In this document: positions 8,952 to 19,056 of the stretch, piece by piece | Layout: each line of letters starts with the position of its first letter | Numbering within the stretch: the stretch's first letter is position 1 | From: JACCZX01 sp963791315 | GTDB taxonomy: Bacteria; Pseudomonadota; Gammaproteobacteria; Burkholderiales; Burkholderiaceae_F | Assembly (NCBI GenBank): GCA_963791315.1 | Contig: CAWBRQ010000002.1 | Coordinates: 62,001 to 126,000, forward strand | Length of the DNA stretch: 64,000 nucleotides | Direction: 5' to 3' | Position numbers and translations under genes: made by a program | Notes under the pieces: model-generated | What the model was told of the DNA's origin: nothing | Database searches by the model: none | Seen by the model: the letters and a program-made list of their open reading frames with translations, nothing else

Positions 8952-9881
8952 CTAGGCGCGATCGGCTACGCGCTCGCCGAGCAGACCCGACGGCCGGAAG
9001 ATCAGAACACCAACCAAGACCAGGAATGCGAATATGTCTTGATAGTGCGAGCCCAGGATGCCGTTGGTTAAATCGCCGATATAGCCTGCGCCCAGCGCCT
9101 CAATCAGTCCCAGCAGCAAGCCACCCAGCATCGCGCCAGGGATGTTGCCGATGCCGCCCAACACAGCCGCGGTGAACGCTTTCAGTCCGGGCGTGAAGCC
9201 CATGAAAAAATGCGACGTTGAATACGTCGACGCCCACATCACTCCGGCGACTGCGGCGAGCGCGGCGCCGATGGCAAACGTCAGAGCGATCACGTAGTTC
9301 GGATTGACGCCCATCAGTCCGGCCACGCGCGGGTTCTCCGCCGTCGCGCGCATCGCGCGGCCGAGCTTGGTGCGGTTAACCAGCACCATCAGTCCGATCA
9401 TGATGATCGCCGAAGTGACGATGACCAGCGCACGCGTGGTTGTAAGCGTGGCGCCGAAAAATTCGATCGGCCGATCGTCGAGCAGTGTCGGGAAGGTGAG
9501 GAAGTTGCGTCCCCATACGATCATCGCGAACGTCTGCAGCAGGATCGACACGCCGATCGCCGTGATCAACGGTGCGAGGCGCGGGGCGTTGCGCAGCGGC
9601 CGGTAAGCGACGCGCTCGATGATCAGACTGATCGTGATGCATACCGGAATTGCCGCGAGCACACCCACCGCCAGCAACAACCAACCGGGCGCGTCGACGA
9701 ACATCGGCTGCAGAAACAGAATCGTCGACAGCGCGGTCAGCGCGCCGACCATCAGCACGTCGCCGTGCGCGAAGTTGATCAGGTTCAGGATCCCGTAGAC
9801 CATCGTGTAGCCGAGGGCGATCAACGCGTACATGCTGCCGAGCACGAAACCGTTGATGATCTGCTGGAGAAGTAATTCCAT
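8952..9881 (-). CDS. livH: Branched-chain amino-acid ABC permease LivH
   Basis: The other permease of the Liv complex, 309 residues, all hydrophobic helices, with the LivH opening MELLLQQIINGFVLGSMYAL and the coupling loop GRAMRATAENPRVAGLMGVN. I chose ATG 9881; the longer in-frame reading from 9989 would start inside the livK terminator. The gene is 11 bases from livM. The upstream terminator suggests that livHMGF gets less transcription than livK, or has its own promoter. Confidence 0.95.
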   Translation of the reverse strand: MELLLQQIINGFVLGSMYALIALGYTMVYGILNLINFAHGDVLMVGALTALSTILFLQPMFVDAPGWLLLAVGVLAAIPVCITISLIIERVAYRPLRNAPRLAPLITAIGVSILLQTFAMIVWGRNFLTFPTLLDDRPIEFFGATLTTTRALVIVTSAIIMIGLMVLVNRTKLGRAMRATAENPRVAGLMGVNPNYVIALTFAIGAALAAVAGVMWASTYSTSHFFMGFTPGLKAFTAAVLGGIGNIPGAMLGGLLLGLIEALGAGYIGDLTNGILGSHYQDIFAFLVLVGVLIFRPSGLLGERVADRA

Positions 9882-9952
9882 CCGCGATGCCCCTCGGGTT
9901 GGCCCCGCTATACCGTCGGCGCGCATCGTAGCAAGGCCGACCGAATTCACAC

Positions 9953-9983
9953 ACAAAAAAAACGGCACCTCAGGGCGCCGTTT
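9953..9983 (-). terminator. Intrinsic terminator after livK
   Basis: On the minus strand an AAACGGC/GCCGTTT stem with a GC-rich top is followed directly by a run of eight T. It lies 16 bases after the livK stop and about 70 bases before livH. Partial termination here would give more binding protein than membrane subunits. Confidence 0.85.
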
Positions 9984-9999
9984 GATCACGCTGTCATCG

Positions 10000-11202
10000 C
10001 TATCGGACAGTCGATACGTACGACAGCTTGTCGTCTTTCACTTCGAACATCGAAATGGCGCCGTTCTTGATATCGCCTTTGGCATCGAATGCAATCTTGC
10101 CGGTCAGACCGTCATAGTTGGTGTCGCGCAACGCAGTGGTGATCGAAGCGCGGTCGGCCTTGCCGGATTTTTTCATCGCCTCGGCGATCACGTACACCGC
10201 GTCATAGCTGTACGGCGAATAGATCTGCACGTCGGTGTTAAAGCGCTTCTTGTATTTCGCAACGAAGTCCGCACCCTTGGCAAGTTTCTCGACGGCTTCA
10301 CCGGCGTTCGAGCACTTCATGATGTCTGCAGCATTGCCGGCGAGCTTGATGAACTCAGGCGAGCACACGCCGTCACCCGCGAGCAGCGTCGACTTCATTC
10401 CAAGCTGCTTCATCTGCTTGGCCATCGGGCCTGCTGTGGCGTCCATTCCGCCGTACATCACGACATCGGGCTTCGTCGAGCGCATCTTGGTCAAAATGGC
10501 GTTGAAGTCGCTCGCTTTGTCGTTCGTGAATTCGCGTCCGACGACCTTCATGCCTTTTTCCTTGGCAAACTTTTCGAACTCGTCAGCAAGACCCTGGCCA
10601 TACGGCGTGCGATCGTCAATAACGGCTACGGTCTTCGCTTTCAGCGGTCCGGCGGCAAAATTCGCCAGGACGGCGCCTTGCTTGTCATCGCGCGCGACGA
10701 CGCGAAACGTCGTCTTGAATCCCTGCTCGGTCAGTTTGACAGCAGTGGCTGACGGCGAGATGTGCGACAGGTTCGCGTCCGAGTAGAGCTTCGACGCCGG
10801 AATCGTCGTACCGGAATTCAAGTGCCCGACCAGCGCGACCACACCTTCGTCGATCATCTTCTGCGCGACCAACGTGCCATCCTTCGGATCGGCCTTGTCG
10901 TCGCCGGTCACAAGCTCAAGCTTGACGGTCTTGTCAGCGAGCTTGACACCGCCGGCGGCATTGATTTCTTCAACGGCAAGTCGTGCGCCGTTTTCGTTGT
11001 CCTTGCCCAGGTGCGCGATCGCGCCCGAGATCGGACCGACATGGCCGATCTTGACGACGTCCGACCCGGCCGCCTTGGCGGGCGCTGGCGCGGGTGCAGG
11101 GGCCGCTGTCTTGGCGGGAGGGGTCTCCTGCCGGTTGCACGCGGTCAGCGCCAACGCAGCGGCAATCGCCACGGGTGCGAATCTCAAAAGCTGATGGTTC
11201 AT
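10000..11202 (-). CDS. livK: Branched-chain amino-acid ABC transporter substrate-binding lipoprotein
   Basis: A periplasmic binding protein of the Leu/Ile/Val type, 400 residues, feeding LivHMGF. The signal peptide ends in a lipobox, LTAC, with Cys at about residue 22, followed by a Pro/Ala-rich linker; a lipid anchor is therefore likely, unusual for E. coli LivK but common in other lineages. The mature part begins VVKIGHVGPISGAIAHLGKD, the classic family opening. It is first in the operon and separated from livH by a strong terminator. I assign it by family and position, not by proven substrate. Confidence 0.93.
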   Translation of the reverse strand: MNHQLLRFAPVAIAAALALTACNRQETPPAKTAAPAPAPAPAKAAGSDVVKIGHVGPISGAIAHLGKDNENGARLAVEEINAAGGVKLADKTVKLELVTGDDKADPKDGTLVAQKMIDEGVVALVGHLNSGTTIPASKLYSDANLSHISPSATAVKLTEQGFKTTFRVVARDDKQGAVLANFAAGPLKAKTVAVIDDRTPYGQGLADEFEKFAKEKGMKVVGREFTNDKASDFNAILTKMRSTKPDVVMYGGMDATAGPMAKQMKQLGMKSTLLAGDGVCSPEFIKLAGNAADIMKCSNAGEAVEKLAKGADFVAKYKKRFNTDVQIYSPYSYDAVYVIAEAMKKSGKADRASITTALRDTNYDGLTGKIAFDAKGDIKNGAISMFEVKDDKLSYVSTVR

Positions 11203-11386
11203 GGTTATTTTCTCCTCGGCTTAATGTTGTGCAGCAATGCCCGCAGCGCCAGACGATGTTGGAGGGCCAGGCAGACGAACGGCGGAATTGTACCCACGGC
11301 AGAAAGCGCGGCAAGCGAGGCCTGCCAACTGCTCCAACTCACGTGCGGCCGCTTCGTACACTCGCCCCTTTTGACGGAGGTTGACC

Positions 11387-12645
11387 TTGCGCGTGCTCGT
11401 GTTGGGTGCCGGCGTGATCGGTGTGACGTGCGCGTGGTTCCTGCGCCAGGCGGGGCACGACGTCACGGTGATCGAGCGCCAGGGTGGAGCGGGTCGTGAG
11501 ACGAGTTTCGCCAATGGCGGCCAGATCTCGGTTAGCCACGCTGAACCCTGGGCGAATCCCGGAGCTCCACGCAAGGTACTGAAATGGCTTGGTCGGGAGG
11601 ACGCGCCGCTGCTGTTTCGCCCGCGCTTTAGCGCCGAGCAGTGGAGTTGGGGACTGGCCTTTCTACGCGAATGCAGGTCTGCGCGAACCGCGCAAAACAC
11701 GCGAGAGCTGGTTGCACTGGGACTCCATAGCCGCACCGTCTTGAAGCAATTACGTGCCGAAATCGGGCTGGATTACCCGCACAGTGAGCGTGGCATCCTG
11801 CACTTCTACACCGATGACACCGATTTCGAACTCGCGCGCACTTCGGCCGCGCTGATGCGCTCACTCGGTTGTGATCGACGCTCGATCTCTCCGGACGAAG
11901 CGGTGGCACTGGAACCGGCACTGGCGCCCGTGCGCGGCCGCATTGTCGGAGCCGACTACTGCGCGGAAGACGAATCGGGCGACGCCCACGCCTACACGGT
12001 TCAGCTCGCCGAGCGGTGCCGGCAGCAGGGCGTGGCAGTTCCTGTTGAACGCCACGGTTCTACGCGTGCTCATTGAGACAGAGCGCTGCGTGGGGATCGA
12101 AATCTCGCGCGCCGATGGTGCAACGACACGCATGAACGCCGATGCGGTCGTGGCATGCCTTGGCGTGCAGACGCGCTCCTTGCTGGCGCCGTTAGGGATT
12201 CACTTGCAGATCGTGCCGGCGAAAGGGTATTCGGCAACGTTCGACATCATCGACCTCGAGCCGCGCACCAAGCGTGAGCCTGACGGATGACGAATACAAG
12301 ATTGTGTTTTCTCGTTTCGACCGGCGCCTGCGCGTCGCCGGCACGGTCGAACTTGGCGGTGACGGGCTTGAACTGAACCCGGCTCGGTGTGATGCGCTCA
12401 CACGGCGCACCGAAGCGTTATTTCCCGGAGCGTGCGACTTTTCTCAGCCACGATACTGGGCCGGGTTGCGGCCACTGACGCCTTCGAACGTTCCGTACCT
12501 GGGTGCGACACGCATCCCGGCGCTTTACTTGAACACCGGCCATGGAACTCTCGGCTGGACGATGGCAGCCGGGAGCGGCGACCTGATCGCGAATCTGATC
12601 AGTGGTCGGCCGACGGCGATCGAACTACCACCGGTGGTGGCGTAA
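11387..12645 (+). pseudogene. dadA: D-amino-acid dehydrogenase (DadA-like), two +1 frameshifts
   Basis: A membrane-associated FAD enzyme that oxidises D-amino acids to 2-oxo acids. The FAD motif LVLGAGVIGVTCAWFL is at the N-terminus and GHGTLGWTMAAGSG near the end, as in DadA. One surplus base near 12035-12045 and another near 12262-12276 break the frame; correcting both joins RQQGVA to FLLNATVLRV and EPRTK to VSLTDDEYKIVF, giving about 418 residues, the usual size. I chose TTG 11387 because GGAGG ends 6 bases before it. No alanine racemase gene adjoins. Confidence 0.88.
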
Positions 12646-12673
12646 AAAAAGGGCGCATCAAGCGCCCCTTTTT
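12644..12673. terminator. Bidirectional terminator between dadA-like gene and cytochrome c
   Basis: GGGCGC-ATCAA-GCGCCC with A7 on the left and T5 on the right, so it serves both converging transcripts. The dadA stop codon TAA lies at its left edge. Confidence 0.88.
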
Positions 12674-12688
12674 AGAACGTGGACTTGC

Positions 12689-13006
12689 CTACATCGACAG
12701 GACCCATTTGACGAGTGCTTGGGCTTCCTGCTCATTGACCTGTGGGTTTGCCGGCATTGGAATTTGACCCCAGACGCCGACTCCACCTTCTCGAATCTTC
12801 TTCACCAAGACGGGAAAGGCATTTTTATCGGCCTTGTACTTGGCGGCAATGTCTTTGTACGCCGGACCGACCAGTTTCTTGTCGATTGCATGGCAGGCGA
12901 GGCAATTCTTCTGCTTCGCCAATTCAGGACTGGCAACGGCGGACCCCCCGATCGTCAGCATGCCGCACGTGCTTATCAGGGCGGCTACTGCAAATTTCTT
13001 GTTCAT
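12689..13006 (-). CDS. Periplasmic c-type cytochrome (class I, c-551/c-552 type)
   Basis: A 105-residue electron carrier with a signal peptide cut near SAVA-S. The haem site CLACH is at residues 35-39 and the Met axial ligand is probably Met84 in QIPMPANP. Size and motif order match cytochrome c-551/c-552, which pass electrons to oxidases or nitrite reductases in the periplasm. It stands alone, divergent from the small Trp-rich gene, and ends at the shared terminator. The redox partner is not shown here. Confidence 0.93.
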   Translation of the reverse strand: MNKKFAVAALISTCGMLTIGGSAVASPELAKQKNCLACHAIDKKLVGPAYKDIAAKYKADKNAFPVLVKKIREGGVGVWGQIPMPANPQVNEQEAQALVKWVLSM

Positions 13007-13142
13007 CCATAGCTCCGTACGTTGATGTTGCTGGCAAGTTCTAACGGGAATACCACCGACTGGTTGACCTCAAATACGCCTCTTACGGCACCGGATCGAA
13101 GGCTATATTTACGATCGGTTACATCAGCATCGGGAGGCTCTT

Positions 13143-13383
13143 ATGTGGTTTATCTGGGTCGGCGTGGCGATGATCGTTCTGAAGGTCCTCGACATCAGCG
13201 TTTTCTCGGAACTGTCGTGGTGGTGGGTCGCGTTGCCGTTCGGTGTGGGCTTTCTATGGTTTGAACTCGTTGAAAAGCGACTTGGCATGGACAAGAAAAA
13301 AGCGTTCGACGAAATCGACAAGGCAAAGAAGGATCGCATCAAGAAGCGTTTCGAGACCGACAAGGGGCTCGAAACGCAGATAG
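13143..13383 (+). CDS. Small Trp-rich membrane protein (TIGR04438 type)
   Basis: The protein starts MWFIWVGVAMIVLKVLD, has two short membrane helices and the ELSWWWVALPFGVGFLWFE core, and ends in a Lys-rich tail (DKKKAFDEIDKAKKDRIKK). This matches the small Trp-rich family of betaproteobacteria, function unknown. As the bases read, the frame continues to 13535, deep in antisense ilvD. If the GGGG at 13364-13367 has one surplus G, the tail becomes DKGSKRR-stop at 13381-13383, giving 79 residues and ending just before the convergent ilvD stop. I give the corrected end. Confidence 0.75.
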
Positions 13384-13388
13384 CTCAG

Positions 13389-15076
13389 TCAAAACAATTT
13401 TTCGTCCGTGATCGCGCCCTTGCTGGCGGTCGAGGCCATCTTCGCAAACTTGGCCAACACGCCCGTCGTGTAGCGCGGTGCCGGTTGCTTCCACGCTGTA
13501 CGGCGCCTGCTCGATTTCGTCGTCGCCGACGTTAAGCTGCAGCAGCAGCTTGTGGGCGTCGATGGTGATCGAGTCGTTTTCGTTGATCAACGCCAGATTA
13601 CCTCCGACGTAGGCTTCGGGAGCCACGTGGCCAACCACCATTCCCCAGGTGCCGCCTGAAAATCTGCCGTCGGTGATGAGCCCGACGCTCTCGCCCAATC
13701 CCTTTCCGATTAGCGCCGACGTGGGCGCCAGCATTTCGCGCATCCCCGGTCCGCCTTTCGGGCCCTCGTAGCGAATCACCATCACGTCGCCCGCTTTAAT
13801 ACGGTCGGTCAGGATGGCGTCCAGTGCTGCTTCTTCGGAATCGAACACCCGAGCGGGACCGGTAATCGCCGGATTTTTCAGGCCTGTGATTTTTGCGACA
13901 CACCCTTCGGGGGCGAGGTTTCCCTTCAGCACCGCCAGATGCCCATGCGGGTACATCGGATTTGAAAACGGGCGAATAACGTCCTGGTCGCTGCGCGGCT
14001 CGGCCGGCACATCGGCCAGCATCTGCGGCCATCGTCTTGCCTGTGATCGTGATGCAGTCTCCGTGCAGCAAGCCATTGGCGAGCAGTATCTTCAGCACTT
14101 GCGGAATACCGCCGGCCTTGTGCAGATCGGTGGCGACGTAGCGTCCCGAAGGCTTCAAGTCAGCCAGTACCGGTACTTTGCGACGCACTCGTTCGAAATC
14201 GTCGAGCGTCCATTCGACACCGGCTGAGTGCGCGATGGCCAGGAAGTGCAGCACTGCGTTGGTCGAGCCGCCGACCGCCATGATCAGCGACACCGCATTT
14301 TCGATCGACTTGCGCGTGATGATCTGGCGCGGCAGCAGTTGATTCTTGATCGCGTCGACCAGTACACGTGCGCTTTCAGCGGTGTTCTTCGCCTTTTCTT
14401 CGTCCGGATTGGCCATCGTCGACGAGTACAGCAGGCTAAGGCCGAGCGCTTCGAACGACGAACTCATCGTGTTGGCGGTGTACATGCCGCCGCACGAGCC
14501 TGAGCCCGGTACGCAGCGGCGCTCGATCTCTTTGAAGTCCTTTTCGCTCAACCGCCCGGCGGTGAATTCGCCGACCGCTTCGAACGACGAGACGATCGTC
14601 AGATCCTTGCCGTTGTAGCGACCGGGTTTCACGGTGCCGCCGTAGACGTAGATCGCAGGAACGTTGCAGCGCGCGATTGCCATCAAGCCGCCCGGCATGT
14701 TCTTGTCGCAGCCGCCGATCACCAGCACGCCGTCCATCCATTGCCCGAGGACGCAGGTTTCGATCGAATCGGCGATGACTTCGCGAGACACCAGCGAGTA
14801 TTTCATCCCCTCGGTGCCCATGCTTATCGCGTCCGATACGGTCGGAGTGCCGAACACCTGCGCGTTGGCGCCGCACTTTGTGATCTCTGCTATTGCCGCG
14901 TCCGCCAGCTGCTGAAGACCCGAGTTGCACGGAGTGATCGTCGAGTGCCCATTGGCCACGCCGATCATCGGCTTGTCGAAATCCTCGTCCTTGTAGCCCA
15001 TCGCGTAATACATCGCACGGTTGGCGGAGCGGGCAACGCCTTGGGTGACGTGCTTCGAGCGTTCGTTGTTCGGCAT
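13389..15076 (-). pseudogene. ilvD: Dihydroxy-acid dehydratase IlvD, two +1 frameshifts
   Basis: IlvD dehydrates dihydroxy acids in Ile/Val synthesis using an Fe-S cluster. Family motifs are clear: NGHSTITPCNSGLQ, GGCDKNMPGG (cluster Cys), GSGSCGGMYTANTM (cluster Cys), and GRFSGGTWG near the end. Surplus bases near 14021-14030 and 13493-13503 break the frame. Correction gives ITGKTMAEMLADVPAE-like continuity and the canonical tail AWKQPAPRYTTGVLAKF, ending TDEKLF at 13389. The restored length is about 561 residues, as in the family. It diverges from lgt. Confidence 0.92.
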
Positions 15077-15155
15077 GAGGGCTGATCGCGGTTGGATGAA
15101 TCAAGCAAAGGGATGATCGGCAATAATAGGGCACGCATTCTTGCGTGAGCCCCAA

Positions 15156-15955
15156 GTGCCTTACGTCCACAACCTAGATCCCTATCGCTTTCTCGATCGG
15201 CCCGCTCGCGATCCGCTGGTACGGATTGATGTACTTGATCGGTTTCGTGCTGTTCCTGGTGCTGGGCAAGTTGCGCGCGCGAGAGCCGTGGCGCGATATG
15301 ACATCGCAAGACGTCGACGATCTGCTTTTCTACGGAATGATCGGCACGATCGTCGGCGGTCGCCTCGGCCACGTGTTGTTCTACGGACCGCTGTCGCATT
15401 ATCTTGCGAATCCGCTCGACATCTTCGCGGTGTGGAAGGGTGGCATGGCTTCGCACGGCGGCATCATCGGCGTCATCGTTGCGATGGCGCTATTTGCACG
15501 CGCGCGCCACAAGTCGTTTCTGCGGGTTGCCGATTTCGTCGTGCCACTGGTGCCGCTCGGCCTCGGCGCTGGCCGCATCGGCAATTTCATCAATGGCGAG
15601 CTTTGGGGCCGTGTAGCCGATCCATCTTTACCGTGGGCGGTCGTGTTTCCGCAGGCCGGCGATGCATCTGGCGCGCCATCCGTCGCAGATTTATCAGTTT
15701 CTGCTCGAGGGCGTGACGCTGTTTGCGATTCTATGGATTTACTCGCGCAAGCCGCGTGCACCCGGTACGGTCGGCAGCTTGTTTCTTATTTTCTACGGAT
15801 TGTTGCGCATCGTCGGCGAAGTGTTTCGCGAGCCCGAAGCGCTGTATGGCTACATGCCGCTTGGAATGTCGGCGGGCCAATGGCTGTCGGTACCGATGAT
15901 CGTGATAGGCGTTGTTTGCTTCGTTCTGTTGCGGCGTAAAAACGCCGTTGTCTGA
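15156..15955 (+). pseudogene. lgt: Prolipoprotein diacylglyceryl transferase Lgt, two +1 frameshifts
   Basis: Lgt attaches diacylglycerol to the lipobox Cys of prolipoproteins in the inner membrane and is essential in Gram-negatives. One surplus base near 15181-15184 hides the start: without it the N-terminus reads VHNLDP-IAFSIGPLAIRWYG. A second, near 15655-15670, separates AVVFPQAGD from ARHPSQIYQFLLEG. The Lgt signature GRIGNFINGELWGR is intact between them. Corrected, the protein is about 265 residues with seven membrane helices, normal for Lgt. Since Lgt is essential and two lipoproteins are encoded nearby, true inactivation is unlikely. Confidence 0.92.
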
Positions 15956-15971
15956 TGTGTCGAGGAGCAAC

Positions 15972-17222
15972 GTGCGCAAGCAGCCGGCCGAGCGCGAGCT
16001 AGACGAGTTGTTGCGCACATGCCGCCGATTGTTATCGGCACGCGGCGAGGCCAACGGTGCCGTGCATGCGGCAACTGCACTTCAGCAGTACCAATATCTT
16101 TCCGAACCGGAGCAGTTGAGGTTCTTCGAGTACCTCGATCAGGACCTTGGACTCAATCCGGAGGATGTGCTCGAAGCGGCGCACCTCTACGCAGCGGGGC
16201 CGACGGCGCAAACACTGATGCATCTCACCAGTGTCGCGGAACCTCCCCGTCAAGAGTTGCTGCGGCGTTTGAACCGAGCACCGGGGGGGACCGCATTGAT
16301 CGTGCAGATGCGCAGACAACTGCTGCGCGTGCTTCCCGATCGTCCGCAACTGGCCGCCGTCGAGGCTGATTTTTTCCACCTGCTGTCGTCCTGGTTCAAT
16401 CCGGGATTCCTCGAGATGCAGCAGGTCGATTGGAACTCACCCGCACAATTGCTCGAAAAAATCATTCAGCACGAAGCCGTGCACGCGATCGATGGTTGGG
16501 ACGATCTACGTCGCCGCTTGCAGCCCGATCGCCGCTGCTTCGCGTTCTTTCATCCGCAGCTGCCCGATGAGCCACTCATTTTTGTCGAGATTGCGCTGGT
16601 TCCGGAAATGCCTGCCGCGATAGCGCCGCTCATCGAGAAGGCGGCGCTCCCGATTGAGCCGAAGCAATTCAAGGTTGCGACGTTTTATTCGATCAGCAAC
16701 TGCCAGCCGGGTCTGCGCGGCGTATCGCTCGGAAACTTCTTGATCAAACGCGTTGCCGAGCGACTGCACGCGGAGTTTCCGTCAATACGGAGGTTTTGCA
16801 CGCTTTCGCCGATCCCGGGCTTCGTGCGGTGGCTGGATCAAGTGGATTCGGAGGCGGTCGAGTTCAAACCGGTGCGGGAAAAGCTGCAGGCTGCGCTGAA
16901 CAAAGTGAACCGCGACAGCGGTCCGATCGATCCACAAACTGCGTCGCGGAGCGAGCGCGAAGCGCTGCTCGTCCTCGCGTCGATCTTCCTACGCTTTGTG
17001 TCGCCCGCCGCCGCGGGCGATCCTGTCGCGAAATTTCATCTCGGTAACGGCGCGCGGCTGCAGCGTGTCAATTGGGCCGGCGACCTGTCCAAGAACGGGG
17101 TTCGCCAGTCGCTCGGGATGATGGTCAACTATCTGTACGATCTCGCCAAGGTCGAGGAATACCACCAGCGATTTTTGAACGGCAACGTCGTGCATGCGCA
17201 AGCGGTCGCTCGATTGGTATAA
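15972..17222 (+). CDS. Malonyl-CoA decarboxylase
   Basis: Converts malonyl-CoA to acetyl-CoA and CO2. The 416-residue protein has the helical N-terminal domain and the GNAT-like catalytic domain with FYSISNCQPGLRGVSLGNFL, the Ser-containing TLSPIPGFVRWL, and the His of KFHLGNGARL; these are the conserved active-site regions of MCD. The start is GTG 15972 with GAGGAG 5-10 bases before it. It is followed by a TctC receptor, an enoyl-CoA hydratase-like gene and malonyl-CoA synthetase, which together outline malonate use. Confidence 0.93.
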   Translation: MRKQPAERELDELLRTCRRLLSARGEANGAVHAATALQQYQYLSEPEQLRFFEYLDQDLGLNPEDVLEAAHLYAAGPTAQTLMHLTSVAEPPRQELLRRLNRAPGGTALIVQMRRQLLRVLPDRPQLAAVEADFFHLLSSWFNPGFLEMQQVDWNSPAQLLEKIIQHEAVHAIDGWDDLRRRLQPDRRCFAFFHPQLPDEPLIFVEIALVPEMPAAIAPLIEKAALPIEPKQFKVATFYSISNCQPGLRGVSLGNFLIKRVAERLHAEFPSIRRFCTLSPIPGFVRWLDQVDSEAVEFKPVREKLQAALNKVNRDSGPIDPQTASRSEREALLVLASIFLRFVSPAAAGDPVAKFHLGNGARLQRVNWAGDLSKNGVRQSLGMMVNYLYDLAKVEEYHQRFLNGNVVHAQAVARLV

Positions 17223-17294
17223 GTCCGATGTGACGTGCCTGGCCGGCCCGCGCGAAGATGGGCCTGTTGACGATTCGAAAGTCAAGGAGACAAC

Positions 17295-18260
17295 ATGAAA
17301 GTTTTTTTCGCCATCGTGATGGCGTTGCTTGCCACGGCAACTTCGCCGGCTCACGCGCAGGCATGGCCGAACAAGCCGATTACGCTGGTCGTTCCATTTC
17401 CTCCAGGCGGAGGCACCGACGCGTTTGCGCGTCCGTTGTCGGTGCAGCTGTCGAAGCAGCTGGGCAGGCCGGTGATTATCGACAATCGTGGCGGCGCGGG
17501 CGGCACCGTCGGCGCATCGATTGCGGCGAAACAGCCGCCTGACGGGTACACCTTTTTCATCGGTGCGGTTCACCACACGATCGCCCCCAGCTTCTATCCG
17601 AAGCTCGACTACAACATCGAAACCGATCTGGTGCCGCTGACGATCATCGCGAACCCGCCACAGGTTATTGTCGTCAATCCCGCACGGATCAAAGCCGACA
17701 ACTTCAAGGATTTTCTCGATTACGTTCGCAAGAATCCGGGCAAGTTGAACTATGCGTCGGCAGGCAACGGAACTTCGCATCACCTCGCCGGAGAGCTGTT
17801 CAAGATTCAAAGCAAGACGTTCATCATTCACATTCCTTATCGCGGAGCAGGGCCGGCGCTAAATGATCTGCTTGCCGGGAACGTAGACATGATGTTCGAT
17901 GGCCTTGGTTCGTCTGCGCAACACATTCGCGCGGGTCGCATCAAAGCGCTTGCGATCGCGTCGCCAAAACGCTCGCCAGCATTTCCCAATCTGCCGACCA
18001 GCGCAGAGGTCGGAATGCCTGACTATGTCGTGTCAACGTGGTACGGCATCTTCGGGGTCAAAGGCACGCCAAAAGAGATCCTTGACCGCATGCACACCGA
18101 GGTCGTGAAGGCCGTCTCCAGCCCCGAGATGCGCGACATCTGGGCTAGCCAGGGCTCCGATACGGCGACGATGTCGCAGGATCAGTTCGCAAAGTTTGTC
18201 GCGAGCGAGATCAAGCGTTGGGCACAGGTAACGCAGGCTTCCGGCGCGAAACTGGATTGA
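17295..18260 (+). CDS. Tripartite tricarboxylate transporter receptor (TctC/Bug family)
   Basis: A periplasmic carboxylate-binding protein of 321 residues with signal peptide ending AHAQA. Family motifs: AWPNKPITLVVPFPPGGGTD, the ligand loop NRGGAGGTVGA, LNYASAGNGTSHHLAGELF, and IPYRGAGPALNDLLAG. No TctA or TctB gene is in this cluster, so the receptor must use membrane subunits encoded elsewhere or act as a sensor. Sitting between malonyl-CoA decarboxylase and synthetase, it may bind malonate; that is inference from context only. Confidence 0.92.
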   Translation: MKVFFAIVMALLATATSPAHAQAWPNKPITLVVPFPPGGGTDAFARPLSVQLSKQLGRPVIIDNRGGAGGTVGASIAAKQPPDGYTFFIGAVHHTIAPSFYPKLDYNIETDLVPLTIIANPPQVIVVNPARIKADNFKDFLDYVRKNPGKLNYASAGNGTSHHLAGELFKIQSKTFIIHIPYRGAGPALNDLLAGNVDMMFDGLGSSAQHIRAGRIKALAIASPKRSPAFPNLPTSAEVGMPDYVVSTWYGIFGVKGTPKEILDRMHTEVVKAVSSPEMRDIWASQGSDTATMSQDQFAKFVASEIKRWAQVTQASGAKLD

Positions 18261-19048
18261 CGCAGACCGTGGGCAAGGTCGACGCTTCGATCGACGGTGG
18301 CGTCGCTACCGTTACGCTCGACTCACCGGGCAAATTGAATGCCGTCAGCGTCGAGATGTGGCAGGGGCTGGCGCGCGTGTTCAACGAAATCGGTGATGCA
18401 GAGTCACTGCGCGTCATAGTGATCCGCGGCGCCGGCGCCAACTTCGCTGCGGGCGCCGATATCGAGGAATTCGATCGCGTACGGCACGATCCCTCGAGCG
18501 GGCGCCAGTACCACCTCGAGACCATCGGTAACGCGCTATCTGCGATCGATCGGTGTCCGGCGCCATTGATCGCCGCCATCGAAGGCGTGTGCGTCGGAGG
18601 CGGACTCGAAATCGCATCGTTGTGCGACATAAGACTTGCGGCCGATACAGCCCGCTTTGGTGTGCCGATTGGGCGCCTGGGATTTCCACTGGCGCTGCCT
18701 GAGTTGGTGCCGCTGCTGCGTCTGGTGGGCCCTGCGGTTGCTGCCGAAATGCTGCTCGAAAGCCGCATCCTGTCGGCCGACGAAGCGGAGATCCGCCGTC
18801 TAGTTACGCGCGTAGTGCCAGCCGCATTGTTCGAATCCGAATTGCAGCGTTGCATTGCGCACGTCGCCGCCGGCTCGCCACTGGCCGCACGCCAGAACAA
18901 GGCCAACATTCGCCGCTTCCAGTCGCGCGGCCTCGATTACACGCAGCAGGAGCTCGACGAGAGCTTCGCGTTTCTCGATTCGCACGATTACCACGAGGGC
19001 GTGCGCGCATTTCTCGCCAAACGCCCGCCGAATTTTCTCGGCAAGTGA
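18257..19048 (+). CDS. Enoyl-CoA hydratase/isomerase family protein
   Basis: A crotonase-fold protein of 263 residues. The oxyanion-hole segments are present: AGANFAAGADIEEF and IEGVCVGGGLEIASLCD. In place of the usual Glu pair, the residues after GGGLE and around RLGFPLALPELVPLL do not clearly give both catalytic acids, so the reaction (hydration, isomerisation or decarboxylation) is open. TTG 18257 overlaps the tctC stop (TTGA), implying coupled translation; a GTG at 18269 is the alternative. Its place in the malonyl-CoA cluster suggests a role on a CoA-thioester. Confidence 0.85.
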   Translation: MTQTVGKVDASIDGGVATVTLDSPGKLNAVSVEMWQGLARVFNEIGDAESLRVIVIRGAGANFAAGADIEEFDRVRHDPSSGRQYHLETIGNALSAIDRCPAPLIAAIEGVCVGGGLEIASLCDIRLAADTARFGVPIGRLGFPLALPELVPLLRLVGPAVAAEMLLESRILSADEAEIRRLVTRVVPAALFESELQRCIAHVAAGSPLAARQNKANIRRFQSRGLDYTQQELDESFAFLDSHDYHEGVRAFLAKRPPNFLGK

Positions 19049-19056
19049 ATAGTTCG

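Noticed and set aside
9882..9989. Longer start for LivH
   Set aside because: Begins inside the livK terminator; the family start is at 9881.
18850..19056. Longer start for malonyl-CoA synthetase
   Set aside because: Overlaps the end of the crotonase-like gene in another frame and adds a basic, non-family sequence.
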